Below, in pieces: positions 1 to 8,256 of a DNA stretch of 64,000 nt. Below the pieces are notes generated by a model. That model worked only from the letters and a program-made list of their open reading frames with translations, searched no databases and was not told where the DNA came from. The DNA lies in the NCBI RefSeq assembly GCF_029889845.1, contig NZ_JARANV010000003.1, forward strand, positions 172,391 through 236,390, given 5' to 3'. The first letter of the stretch is position 1, and the number at the start of each line of letters is the position of its first letter. The DNA is from Halomonas sp. 25-S5. GTDB taxonomy: Bacteria; Pseudomonadota; Gammaproteobacteria; Pseudomonadales; Halomonadaceae. A program made the position numbers and the translations under genes.

Positions 1-244
1 GGCGCGGGTCGGTCATCGCGTCGCCCTGCAGGGCAACCTCGACCCTCACGTGCTGTTTGCCCGCCCCTCGGCGATCCGAGCCGAGGTGGCGCGCACCCTC
101 GACAGCTTCGGCCACGGGCCCGGGCATGTCTTCAACCTGGGGCACGGCATCAACCAGTTCACCGACCCGGACCATGTCACGGCCTTCATGGACGCCCTGC
201 ATGACCTGAGCCCGGCCTATCACCGCAACATCGCCCATGGCTGA
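1..244 (+). CDS. hemE: Uroporphyrinogen decarboxylase, C-terminal part (start outside window)
   Basis: The last 80 codons of HemE, read in the frame beginning at base 2. HemE decarboxylates the four acetate side chains of uroporphyrinogen III to give coproporphyrinogen III in the cytoplasm. Visible family features are LQGNLDP near the left edge and [10 protein letters not shown] about 35 residues before the stop, both part of the conserved C-terminal half of the TIM barrel. The stop codon overlaps the start of the VanZ-like gene by 8 bases, so the two are probably co-transcribed. The other haem genes in the window (hemC, hemD, hemX, hemY) lie 55 kb away. Confidence 0.93.
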   Translation, partial: ARVGHRVALQGNLDPHVLFARPSAIRAEVARTLDSFGHGPGHVFNLGHGINQFTDPDHVTAFMDALHDLSPAYHRNIAHG

Positions 245-644
245 CTGGCTCTACCGGCTGGCCGCCGGGGAGGATAGGCGCTGGCGCCGCCGCTGGGCGC
301 TGCTGGCCTGCCTGGCGGTGTTGGTGATCGCCTGGGGCAGCCTGGCGCCCAGCAGCGAGCTGCCCGAGACGCTGCCCTGGGACAAGGCCAGTCACTTCAT
401 CGGCTATGCCGGCCTGGCGGGCCTGATCGGGCTCGCCGGCGTCCGTCTGCCGCTGGCCTTCCTGGCCGCGCTGCTGCTGGGCATCGTCATCGAGTTTGCC
501 CAGCTCCCGGTGCCCGGCCGCAGCGGCGGCGACGGAGCGGACATCCTGGCCAACGGCCTGGGCGCCGCCTCGGCGGCACTGGGGCTGCATGCCTTTCGTC
601 GGGTCTGCCTGCGCCGTCCGCCTCGGGGCATGCCGCGCCACTAG
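237..644 (+). CDS. VanZ-like family membrane protein
   Basis: A 135-residue inner-membrane protein with about four hydrophobic segments (roughly residues 20-36, 54-69, 72-88 and 104-116). The pattern DKxxHFxGYxxLA, followed by GxxIEFAQxxVPGRxGDxxDxxAN, is typical of small VanZ-like proteins. The name comes from the teicoplanin-resistance gene vanZ, but chromosomal homologues like this one have no settled function, so resistance should not be inferred. It begins inside the hemE stop region without an obvious Shine-Dalgarno sequence, which suggests translational coupling. It meets the next gene, on the other strand, tail to tail with a 4-base overlap. Confidence 0.75.
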   Translation: MADWLYRLAAGEDRRWRRRWALLACLAVLVIAWGSLAPSSELPETLPWDKASHFIGYAGLAGLIGLAGVRLPLAFLAALLLGIVIEFAQLPVPGRSGGDGADILANGLGAASAALGLHAFRRVCLRRPPRGMPRH

Positions 645-1144
645 AGGCGCGGCTCCCGGCTGGCGTCGGGCTCTGCCTGGCCGCCGGTCGCCAGGTCCAG
701 GGTCGGCTCGCTGGCGGTGCGCTGGGGGCGGTGGCGTTCGGCAGGGCGCGTCACCCGGGCGCGGCCCAGCACGCTCTCCTCCTCGGGTGCGCTCCTGCTC
801 GCCGCGCTGGTCCAGGCGGCCTCGTGGTCATGCACCGCCGGGCGCCGCTCCCAGGAGCGGGTGACCACGGCGCCGGGGGCGAAGCCGGGGCGCTGTGCGC
901 CCAGGTGGTGGGGCAGCAGCCACAGCTCGGCCAGCAGGCGCAGGGCCACGGCGGCGAGCAGCCAGGTACCCCCGGCCAGGGCCAGGGTCGGCCAGGCGGA
1001 GGCCCAGTCGACGGGGGCGAGCCAGGGCGTGCGGGGAGCCAGCCACAGGGCCGCTCCGGCCAGCAGGCCGAGCTGCAGCAGCAGGTGGCAGGTCAGCAGG
1101 GTGGTGCGGGCCAGCGGCCGGCGAGGAAACAGGAACTGTCGCAT
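641..1144 (-). CDS. Hypothetical two-helix membrane protein
   Basis: A 167-residue protein that I do not recognise. The start at 1144 is chosen because GGGAGGA lies just upstream and the ATG is followed directly by a charged segment (MRQFLFPRRPLAR). Two hydrophobic helices follow, about residues 14-32 and 46-69. The remaining 90 residues are hydrophilic, rich in Arg, Glu and Pro, and probably cytosolic and disordered. It resembles small membrane proteins seen singly in halomonads, but no motif supports a function. The reading frame is open further upstream, but that extension has no good start. Confidence 0.55.
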   Translation of the reverse strand: MRQFLFPRRPLARTTLLTCHLLLQLGLLAGAALWLAPRTPWLAPVDWASAWPTLALAGGTWLLAAVALRLLAELWLLPHHLGAQRPGFAPGAVVTRSWERRPAVHDHEAAWTSAASRSAPEEESVLGRARVTRPAERHRPQRTASEPTLDLATGGQAEPDASREPRL

Positions 1145-1297
1145 CGGGGTCCTCCCGGGGAATGCACATCGTGGTGATGAGTCGCGCCGACGTCCTTGCC
1201 GGCCAGGGCAGGATGCTACCCCAGATCCCGCCGCCCTGCAGTCATTGCGTATCGCCAGGTTGACCAACGGGAGTGCGCTTGCCAATGTGGAACGAGA

Positions 1298-1333
1298 GGC
1301 GGAAGTGGCTGTCCCGTCGGGAGGACTTCCGCC
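1298..1333 (+). promoter_or_regulatory. 5' leader hairpin of the host-attachment-family gene
   Basis: A 9-bp perfect inverted repeat, GGCGGAAGT (1298-1306) and ACTTCCGCC (1325-1333), encloses a smaller CCCG/CGGG stem. It ends 14 bases before the AAGGAG Shine-Dalgarno sequence of the downstream gene. In RNA it would be a stable leader stem-loop. A weak promoter candidate, TTGACC at 1260-1265, lies upstream but its -10 is poor. The rest of the 1145-1358 gap shows nothing else I can name. Confidence 0.4.
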
Positions 1334-1358
1334 AACTCACCAGCATCAAGGAGCGGCT

Positions 1359-1787
1359 ATGACAACCTATATCGTGGTGGCTGATGCGGCGCGGGCTCGG
1401 CTGTTCACCCGCAATGGACTCAAGGTCAGCGAGAAGGACAGCCTCCTCCATGCCGAGGGTCGCATGCACGAGGGGGACCTGGTGACGGACCGCGGTGGCG
1501 ATGTCCATGAGTCGACCTCGACGACGGCGCGCAGCGCCGGCGGGGAGAATGTCGCGACCCAGCACCACGAGGAGATCTTCGCCCGCGAGGTCGCCGAGCG
1601 GCTCTATCGCGCCCGTGTCGACAACACCATGGAGAAGCTGATCCTGGTCGCACCGCCGCGCTTCCTCGGCCAGTTACGGGAGAAGGTCGATGGCCCCACC
1701 GCCAAGCTGGTGATCCACACCCTGGCCAAGGATCTCACCAAGGCCTCCCTCGCCGATATCCAGGAGGCCGTCAGCGACCTCCGCTAG
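1359..1787 (+). CDS. Host attachment protein family (baeRF-type)
   Basis: A 142-residue cytoplasmic protein. Its N terminus TTYIVVADAARARLFTRNG and its C-terminal half, from EKLILVAPPRFLGQLRE to IHTLAKDLTKASLADIQ, match the family annotated as 'protein required for attachment to host cells'. The family has the fold of the archaeal/eukaryotic release factor 1 middle domain, so a role on ribosomes or nucleic acid is as likely as attachment. The start at 1359 is set by AAGGAG at 1348-1353. The middle segment, with RGGDVHESTSTTARSAGGEN, is the usual low-complexity acidic loop. It stands alone with its own leader hairpin and a strong terminator after it. Confidence 0.8.
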   Translation: MTTYIVVADAARARLFTRNGLKVSEKDSLLHAEGRMHEGDLVTDRGGDVHESTSTTARSAGGENVATQHHEEIFAREVAERLYRARVDNTMEKLILVAPPRFLGQLREKVDGPTAKLVIHTLAKDLTKASLADIQEAVSDLR

Positions 1788-1794
1788 CCTCTCG

Positions 1795-1844
1795 CTGACG
1801 CCTTCCCCGCGGCCCGGCTCTGTCGCCGGGCCGCGTCGCGTCAG
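1795..1844. terminator. Nested stem-loop between convergent genes
   Basis: The inner stem CGCGGCCCGGC/GCCGGGCCGCG (1808-1818 and 1825-1835) is closed by an outer pair CTGACGC/GCGTCAG (1795-1801 and 1838-1844). It lies between the convergent ends of the host-attachment-family gene and the LysR gene, and covers the LysR stop. There is no U tract on either side, so it may act as a 3'-end stabiliser or pause site rather than a standard intrinsic terminator. Confidence 0.6.
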
Positions 1845-2767
1845 GGCACCTGGGGCAGAGCGATCTGGTCGCTGCGACGGATGCCTTCGGTCATCTGCCG
1901 ACACAGCTTGAGGAACTCGCGCATGCCGGTGGCCAGGTACTTGTGGCGATGCCAGATGAAGGTGAACTGGCGACTCAGGTCCAGCTCCGGGGTGGCGATG
2001 GGCACCAGGCTGCCGCGGCGGAAGGCGTCGCGCAGGGCCAGTTTCGAGACGCAGCCGATGCCGAGCCCCGATTCCACCGCCCGCTTGATGCCCTCGGTAT
2101 GCTCCAGTTCCAGCAGGATGTTGAAACGCCCGCGGCGGTGACGTGCCGCCTGCTCCAGGGTCAGCCGGGTGCCGGAGCCCTGCTCGCGCATGATCCAGGC
2201 CTCGCGCAGCAGACGGTCCAGCTCCACCGGACCCGCGGTGGCGAGCGGATGACGGGGCGAGCAGAACACCGCCAGCTCATCCTCCACCCAGGGCTGGGTG
2301 ATCACGTCCTCCTCCTCGCACTGCCCCTCGATCAGCCCCAGGTCGAGCCCGTGCTGGCGAACGCTGTCGATGATGGTCCGGGTGTTGCGCACCGAGAGGC
2401 GCACCCGGCTGCCCGGATGGCGCTGCATGAAGTCGCTGATCAGCAGGGTGGCCAGGTAGTTGCCGATGGTCAGGGTGGCGCCCACGTCCAGGGTGCCGAT
2501 GCCCTGCTGGCCACGCAGCAGCTCCTCCACCTCCTCGGCGCGGTCGAGCAAGGCCACCGCCTTGGGCAGCAGCTGGAAGCCCAGGGCATTGAGCTTCAGG
2601 CGCTTGCCGATGCGATCGAGCAGCCGGCAGTCGAACTGCCGCTCCAGCTCGGCGAGGGCGGTACTGGTCGCCGACTGAGAGAGCGCCAGGATGCGGGCCG
2701 CCCGGGAGACGCTCTCGTGCTGGGCGACGGTGACGAAGACTTCCAGCTGGCGCAGGGTGTAACGCAT
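1841..2767 (-). CDS. finR: LysR-family regulator divergent from fpr (FinR-like)
   Basis: A 308-residue LysR-type regulator. The N-terminal winged helix-turn-helix (residues 2-60, YTLRQLEVFVTVAQHESVSR to AELERQFDCRLLDR) is textbook, and residues 90-295 form the periplasmic-binding-like effector domain. In Pseudomonas the LysR gene beside and divergent from fpr is finR, which activates fpr under redox stress. The same divergent layout is seen here, so the symbol is an inference from context and overall similarity. The intergenic region holds an ATC-N9-GAT operator overlapping a TATACT hexamer on this gene's own strand, which suggests autorepression. Confidence 0.8.
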   Translation of the reverse strand: MRYTLRQLEVFVTVAQHESVSRAARILALSQSATSTALAELERQFDCRLLDRIGKRLKLNALGFQLLPKAVALLDRAEEVEELLRGQQGIGTLDVGATLTIGNYLATLLISDFMQRHPGSRVRLSVRNTRTIIDSVRQHGLDLGLIEGQCEEEDVITQPWVEDELAVFCSPRHPLATAGPVELDRLLREAWIMREQGSGTRLTLEQAARHRRGRFNILLELEHTEGIKRAVESGLGIGCVSKLALRDAFRRGSLVPIATPELDLSRQFTFIWHRHKYLATGMREFLKLCRQMTEGIRRSDQIALPQVP

Positions 2768-2785
2768 GACACTCCTCGGCGGTTT

Positions 2786-2817
2786 GATATCTAGAGCTGA
2801 TATCTACAGTATAGATA
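2786..2817. promoter_or_regulatory. LysR-type operator between finR and fpr
   Basis: TATCTA-N5-TAGATA (2801-2817) contains ATC-N9-GAT, the classic LysR-family recognition shape. Two GATATC hexamers (2786-2791 and 2799-2804) stand beside it. The surrounding 150 bp is markedly A+T rich in a GC-rich genome. On the minus strand TATACT (2808-2813), a plausible -10 for finR, lies inside the palindrome. A weak candidate for the fpr promoter is TTGCAC (2867-2872) with TATCTA (2890-2895), 17 bases apart. Confidence 0.55.
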
Positions 2818-2923
2818 AGTGTTATCCATACAATCCATTTAACAGATAATGCCTCGTCTCTTAGAATTGCACTCAAAGATTGGCTGTCTTATCTATTCGT
2901 TTATGGAATATCTAGGAGTCGGC

Positions 2924-3700
2924 ATGAGCAAGTTTGCGCTTGAGGACGTTCTGAGTGTGCACCACTGGAACGATACCCTGTTCAGTTTCCGGACCACCCG
3001 CGAGCGCAGCCTACGCTTCAAGAACGGCCAGTTCGTGATGATCGGCCTCGAGGTGAACGGCAAGCCGCTGATGCGGGCCTACTCCATCGCCAGCCCCAAC
3101 TACGAGGACCACCTGGAGTTCTTCAGCATCAAGGTGCCCGACGGTCCCCTGACCTCGCGCCTCCAGCACCTCAAGGTGGGGGACCAGATCATGGTCAGCC
3201 GCAAGCCCACCGGCACCCTGGTCACCGACGACCTGCTGCCGGGGCGCAACCTCTACCTGCTTTCCACCGGCACCGGCCTGGCGCCGTTCATGGGCCTGAT
3301 CCAGGACCCGGAAGTCTACGAGCGCTTCGAGAAGGTGGTGCTGGTGCACGGTGTGCGCAACGTCAGCGAGCTGGCCTATGCCGACTTCATCCAGAAGGAT
3401 CTGCCCGCCCACGAGTACCTCGGCGAAGAGATCAGCGAGAAGCTGGTCTACTACCCCACCGTGACCCGCGAGACCTTCCACACCATGGGGCGGCTGACCG
3501 ATCATATCCGCAGCGGAAAGCTGGCCGAGGACACCGGCCTGCCGACCATCGATCCCAAGCAGGATCGCGCCATGATCTGCGGCAGCCCGGCGATGCTCGA
3601 TGACACCAGCCACCTGCTTGACGAGCTCGGCTTCACCATCTCGCCGCGCATGGGCGAGCCCGGCGACTATGTCATCGAGCGGGCCTTCGTCGAGAAATAA
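2924..3700 (+). CDS. fpr: Ferredoxin/flavodoxin-NADP(+) reductase
   Basis: A 258-residue FAD enzyme that moves electrons between NADPH and ferredoxin or flavodoxin, feeding Fe-S repair and oxidative-stress defence. The FAD-binding RAYSIASP motif lies in the N-terminal barrel. The NADP-binding segment STGTGLAPFMGLIQDP and the CGSPAMLDD motif follow. The C terminus ends in AFVEK, as in the pseudomonad enzymes. The start at 2924 has TAGGAG at 2913-2918 and gives the usual length; an upstream in-frame ATG at 2849 would put the LysR promoter region inside the coding sequence. The gene is monocistronic and probably activated by the divergent LysR protein. Confidence 0.95.
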   Translation: MSKFALEDVLSVHHWNDTLFSFRTTRERSLRFKNGQFVMIGLEVNGKPLMRAYSIASPNYEDHLEFFSIKVPDGPLTSRLQHLKVGDQIMVSRKPTGTLVTDDLLPGRNLYLLSTGTGLAPFMGLIQDPEVYERFEKVVLVHGVRNVSELAYADFIQKDLPAHEYLGEEISEKLVYYPTVTRETFHTMGRLTDHIRSGKLAEDTGLPTIDPKQDRAMICGSPAMLDDTSHLLDELGFTISPRMGEPGDYVIERAFVEK

Positions 3701-3769
3701 GCGCCGAGCTTCAAGCGCCGAGCCGCCAGGCTGTTCGGTGACGGGCGGTAGGTAGCGAGGCAGAAACGC

Positions 3770-3803
3770 GAAACCCCACCGGGCTAACCGCTGGTGGGGT
3801 TTC
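3770..3803. terminator. Terminator between convergent fpr and glnK
   Basis: An 11-bp perfect stem GAAACCCCACC/GGTGGGGTTTC with a 12-base loop. T-rich bases at the end of the stem (GTTTCTT) give a short U tract on the plus strand, so it should terminate fpr. It can also form on the other strand. Confidence 0.75.
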
Positions 3804-3832
3804 TTGCGGCTTGTTAGCTGGACCTAGACTCC

Positions 3833-3908
3833 GCTTGGCCGCTTGGCCGCTTGGCCGCTTGGCCGCTTGGCCGCTTGGCCGCTTGGCCGCTTGGCCGCTT
3901 GGCCGCTT
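3833..3908. repeat. Tandem GCTTGGCC repeat array
   Basis: Nine perfect copies of the 8-mer GCTTGGCC plus a partial tenth (GCTT), ending 6 bases from the glnK stop codon at 3914. Read on the glnK strand it is GGCCAAGC repeated just after the stop. Similar 7-mer arrays with a GCTT/AAGC core follow glcB and dtd. Confidence 0.95.
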
Positions 3909-3913
3909 AGCGC

Positions 3914-4405
<492 letters not shown>

Positions 4406-5656
4406 TCACTTCTTGGAAGCACTGAACTCGGGGTAGGCTTCCAGGCCGCACTCGGTCAGGTCGACGCCTTCGTACTCTTCTTCCTCGGTGACCCGGATGC
4501 CCATCACGGCCTTGAGGATCAGCCAGACGATCAGGCTGGCCACGAACACCCAGGTGAAGATGCCGAGGATGCCGATGATCTGGGGGCCGAAGCCGGCCTC
4601 GGCGTTGGTAAACGGGACCGCCAGCACGCCCCAGATGCCCACCACGCCGTGGGCGGAGATGGCACCCACCGGGTCGTCCAGCTTGAGCTTGTCGAGGACG
4701 ACGATCGAGCTGACGACCAGCAGGCCGCCCACGATACCGATCAGCACGGCACCCAGAGCGCTGGGTGACAGCGGGTCGGCAGTGATCGCCACCAGGCCGG
4801 CGATGGCACCGTTCAGGGCCATGGTCAGGTCGGCCTTGCGGAACCACAGCTTGGCCAGGATCAGGGCGGCGATCACGCCCCCGGCGGCGGCCGTGTTGGT
4901 GTTGACGAACACCTGGGCCACGTTGTTGGCGGAGGCGACGTCGGACATCTTCAGCTCGGAGCCGCCGTTGAAGCCGAACCAGCCCATCCACAGGATGAAG
5001 GTACCCAGGGTGGCCAGCGGCAAGTTGGCGCCGGGGATGGCGAAGATGCTGCCGTCCTTGCCGTACTTGCCCTTGCGCGGGCCGAGCACCAGTACGCCAG
5101 CCATAGCCGCGGCGGCACCGGCCAGGTGCACGATGCCAGAGCCAGCGTAGTCGGAGTAGCCGATCTCGGCCAGCCAGCCGCCGCCCCAGGTCCAGTAGCC
5201 GGACACCGGGTAGATGAAGCCGGTCATGACCACGGCGAAGGCCAGGAAGGCCCACAGCTTCATGCGCTCGGCCACGGCACCGGAGACGATGGACATGGCG
5301 GTGGCCACGAACACCACCTGGAAGAAGAAGTCCGAGCGCATCGAATAGTAGGGAGCGTCGTCACCGCCGGCCAGCACTGCATCGACGCCGTTCTCGCTAC
5401 CGATCAGCATGCCGAGACTCGGCAGGACGCCGCCCGCGCCGCTGGAGTACATCAGGTAGTAGCCCACCAGCAGGTACATGGTGCAGGCGATGGCGAACAG
5501 CGCGATGTTCTTGGTGAGGATCTCGGCGGTGTTCTTGGAGCGTACCAGGCCCGCCTCGAGCATCGAGAAGCCGGCGGCCATCCACATCACCAGGACGCCG
5601 CAGATCAGGAAGTAGAAGGTATCGAGCGCGTAGCTCAGCTCCGGTAATTCGACCAT
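4406..5656 (-). CDS. amtB: Ammonium transporter
   Basis: A 416-residue Amt/Rh-family channel that conducts ammonium as NH3 plus H+ across the inner membrane, as a trimer of eleven-helix subunits. The two pore histidines are visible in the IVHLAGA and ISAHGVVGIWG segments. The family signature around WMGWFGFNGGSE is intact. The cytoplasmic tail (EEEEYEGVDLTECGLEAYPEF) is the region that docks the PII T-loop. No cleavable signal peptide is obvious; helix 1 starts around residue 10. The gene lies between two PII genes and is co-transcribed with the upstream one. Confidence 0.95.
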   Translation of the reverse strand: MVELPELSYALDTFYFLICGVLVMWMAAGFSMLEAGLVRSKNTAEILTKNIALFAIACTMYLLVGYYLMYSSGAGGVLPSLGMLIGSENGVDAVLAGGDDAPYYSMRSDFFFQVVFVATAMSIVSGAVAERMKLWAFLAFAVVMTGFIYPVSGYWTWGGGWLAEIGYSDYAGSGIVHLAGAAAAMAGVLVLGPRKGKYGKDGSIFAIPGANLPLATLGTFILWMGWFGFNGGSELKMSDVASANNVAQVFVNTNTAAAGGVIAALILAKLWFRKADLTMALNGAIAGLVAITADPLSPSALGAVLIGIVGGLLVVSSIVVLDKLKLDDPVGAISAHGVVGIWGVLAVPFTNAEAGFGPQIIGILGIFTWVFVASLIVWLILKAVMGIRVTEEEEYEGVDLTECGLEAYPEFSASKK

Positions 5657-5695
5657 GGGGTCTCTCCACGTCAGGAAGGGTAAGGGAGGCGTCGG

Positions 5696-6094
<399 letters not shown>

Positions 6095-6098
6095 TCAA

Positions 6099-6113
6099 GC
6101 GTAAACCGTGCCA
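6099..6113 (-). promoter_or_regulatory. Sigma-54 promoter of glnK-amtB
   Basis: On the minus strand TGGCACG-N4-ACGC. The -24 element is a perfect consensus and GC at -12 is correctly spaced; the two bases before it (AC rather than TT) deviate. The distance to the glnK start at 6034 is about 65 bases. This is the standard nitrogen-limitation promoter of glnK-amtB operons. Confidence 0.8.
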
Positions 6114-6170
6114 CATTACGGAATATGGTTTTTATATCAGTGAGATGAGGCGATGTGCGAAGCGGCTTCC

Positions 6171-6190
6171 CGGCGAGGTGAACCTCGCCG
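6171..6190. other. 20-bp palindrome between the glnK promoter and NtrC-like site
   Basis: CGGCGAGGT-GA-ACCTCGCCG has perfect 9-bp arms. It lies between the sigma-54 promoter (6099-6113) and the NtrC-like site (6201-6217). It could bind a regulator or simply form a cruciform or hairpin; I do not recognise it as a known operator. Confidence 0.35.
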
Positions 6191-6200
6191 CCACCGCGGC

Positions 6201-6217
6201 TGCACTCTTGTGGTGCC
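6201..6217. promoter_or_regulatory. NtrC-like enhancer site
   Basis: The 17-mer TGCACTCTTGTGGTGCC matches the NtrC dyad TGCACYANNNTGGTGCA at all but two positions. Its centre is about 110 bp upstream of the -12 element of the glnK-amtB sigma-54 promoter, the usual enhancer distance. No second clear site was found in the 6114-6324 gap. Confidence 0.7.
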
Positions 6218-6324
6218 TTGTCGTGGTACGCATGCCCCATAACAGGGCGCCGGCGGGGAATGCGCCGGGCGGGGGGCTTGCGTATCCTGTGGGGAGGCCC
6301 CCATCACGATTGAGGAGAGACACC

Positions 6325-6666
6325 ATGGTGAGCCATGATCGTATCAGCCGCCTGGCCCAGCAGATCGGCGACCGCCTGCAGGGCGCTTCTCAGGCTCCGG
6401 AAGAGGTGCAGAAGGGCATTCAGCAGGTGGTGAAGGGCGCCTTCGATCGCCTGGAGCTGGTCTCGCGGGAGGATTTCGACATCCTGATGGACGTGATGCA
6501 GCGCACCCGGGCGCGGGTCGAGGCGCTGGAGACGCAGGTAGCGGCCCTTGAGGCGGCGCTGGACGGCAACGCCTCGCAGGAGGCGGCGCCTAGCGAGCCT
6601 CCGGCCGCGCTGCCGGAGGAGCCGAGCCCCGAGGAGGATGCCGGCGCCGGCAAGACCGAACGCTGA
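6325..6666 (+). CDS. ubiK: Ubiquinone biosynthesis accessory factor UbiK
   Basis: A 113-residue protein of the YqiC/UbiK (BMFP) family, an accessory factor of the aerobic ubiquinone biosynthesis complex with UbiJ. Residues 1-45 form an amphipathic N-terminal domain (SRLAQQIGDRLQ). Residues 50-90 (DFDILMDVMQRTRARVEALETQV) are a coiled coil mediating trimerisation. The last 30 residues are an acidic, Pro-rich tail. The start at 6325 follows GAGGAGA; a longer reading frame upstream has no ribosome-binding site. It precedes comM, the same neighbour it has in many gammaproteobacteria. Confidence 0.88.
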   Translation: MVSHDRISRLAQQIGDRLQGASQAPEEVQKGIQQVVKGAFDRLELVSREDFDILMDVMQRTRARVEALETQVAALEAALDGNASQEAAPSEPPAALPEEPSPEEDAGAGKTER

Positions 6667-6739
6667 TCCCCGGCCGGTGCCGGGCGCATCCGGCTGGCCT
6701 GGGCTAGCCTGAGGGTAGATAGGCTGCGAGGGATCGCCG

Positions 6740-8242
6740 ATGACGCTGGCAATCATCCACACCCGGGCCGGCCTCGGGCTCGAGGCGCCTGAGGTGCTGG
6801 TCGAGGTGCACCTGGCCAATGGGTTGCCCGGCATGACCCTGGTGGGGCTGCCGGAAGCCGCCGTCAAGGAGAGCCGCGAGCGGGTGCGCAGTGCCTTGGT
6901 GAATGCCGGCTTCGACTTCCCGCTGAGGCGCATCACCCTCAACCTGGCGCCTGCCGACCTGCCCAAGGAGGGGGGCCGCTTCGACCTGCCCATCGCACTG
7001 GGCCTGCTGGTGGCGTCTGGCCAGGTACCGCCCGAGGCGCTGGCGGATGTCGAGTGCGCCGGCGAGCTGGCCCTGGACGGCCGGCTGCGCCCGGTGACCG
7101 GCGTCCTGCCGCTGGCCATGGCGACGCGTCGCGCCGGCCGGCGACTGATCGTGCCGCGGGCCAATGCCGACGAGGCGGCCCTGGCCGGCGATCTCGAGGT
7201 GTTGCCGGCGGATCACCTGCTGGAGGTGGTGGCTCACCTGCTGGGTCAGACGCCCATCGCACCCCATCGGTCACCGAGTATCGTCCCGTCACTCGAGGCG
7301 GGCCCTGACCTGGCGGAGGTGCGTGGCCAGCATCAGGCACGGCGCGCCCTGGAGGTGGCCGCCGCCGGCGGGCACAACCTGTTGTTCGCCGGGCCGCCCG
7401 GCACCGGCAAGACCATGCTGGCCAGCCGCTTGCCGGGGATCCTGCCGCCGCTTTCCGAGTCGGAGGCCCTCGAGGTGGCGGCGATCCGCTCGGTCAGTGG
7501 GCGTTCGCATGCCGAACAGTGGGGTGTGCGCCCCTTCCGCGCCCCGCACCATACCGCCAGTGCCGTGGCCCTGGTGGGCGGTGGTTCGAAGCCGCGGCCT
7601 GGCGAGATTTCCCTGGCCCATCACGGGGTGCTGTTTCTCGACGAGCTGCCGGAGTTCTCGCGACACGTGCTGGAGGTGATGCGCGAGCCTATGGAGTCGG
7701 GACAGATCCATATCGCCCGGGCCAGCCACGAGCGCCGTTACCCGGCCGGCTTCCAGCTGGTGGCGGCCATGAATCCCTGCCCCTGCGGCCACCTGGGTGA
7801 CCCTCGCCAGGTCTGCCACTGCACGGCCGCGCAGATCCAACGCTACCAGGCGCGCCTGTCGGGGCCGCTGCTCGACCGCATCGACCTGCAGGTGGAAGTC
7901 CCGGCGCTCTCGCCGGAGCAGCTCACCTCCCGCGAAGCGGGGGAGTCCTCGGCGGTGGTGCGCGAGCGGGTGCTGGCGGCCCGGGCACGTCAGGCGGCTC
8001 GCGGCGCGCTGAATGCGCGACTGGCCGGGCAGGCCCTGGAGGAGGCCTGCGCCCTGCAGGCGGCGGATCGCGCCTGGCTGGCCAGCGTGCTGGAGCGGCT
8101 CAAGCTGTCGGCCCGGGCCTACCACCGGGTCCTGCGGGTGGCCCTGACCCTCGCCGACCTGGCCGACGAGGCGCGTCCCGGGCGTGACCAGCTGATCGAG
8201 GCGATCGGCTACCGCCAGCTCGATCGTCTGCTCAAGGGCTGA
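6740..8242 (+). CDS. comM: Competence-associated AAA+ ATPase (YifB/ComM, Mg-chelatase-like)
   Basis: A 500-residue hexameric AAA+ helicase. ComM promotes branch migration during integration of incoming DNA in natural transformation. The N-terminal 170 residues form the Lon-protease-like (ChlI) domain (LVGLPEAAVKESRERVRSAL). Walker A GPPGTGKT is at residues 218-225 and Walker B VLFLDEL at 297-303. A four-Cys zinc-binding segment, CPCGHLGDPRQVCHC, follows the sensor-1 region MAAMNP. The C-terminal Mg-chelatase domain ends with GYRQLDRLLKG. Length and domain order are standard. Confidence 0.93.
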   Translation: MTLAIIHTRAGLGLEAPEVLVEVHLANGLPGMTLVGLPEAAVKESRERVRSALVNAGFDFPLRRITLNLAPADLPKEGGRFDLPIALGLLVASGQVPPEALADVECAGELALDGRLRPVTGVLPLAMATRRAGRRLIVPRANADEAALAGDLEVLPADHLLEVVAHLLGQTPIAPHRSPSIVPSLEAGPDLAEVRGQHQARRALEVAAAGGHNLLFAGPPGTGKTMLASRLPGILPPLSESEALEVAAIRSVSGRSHAEQWGVRPFRAPHHTASAVALVGGGSKPRPGEISLAHHGVLFLDELPEFSRHVLEVMREPMESGQIHIARASHERRYPAGFQLVAAMNPCPCGHLGDPRQVCHCTAAQIQRYQARLSGPLLDRIDLQVEVPALSPEQLTSREAGESSAVVRERVLAARARQAARGALNARLAGQALEEACALQAADRAWLASVLERLKLSARAYHRVLRVALTLADLADEARPGRDQLIEAIGYRQLDRLLKG

Positions 8243-8256
8243 GGGCCAGCCCGCGC

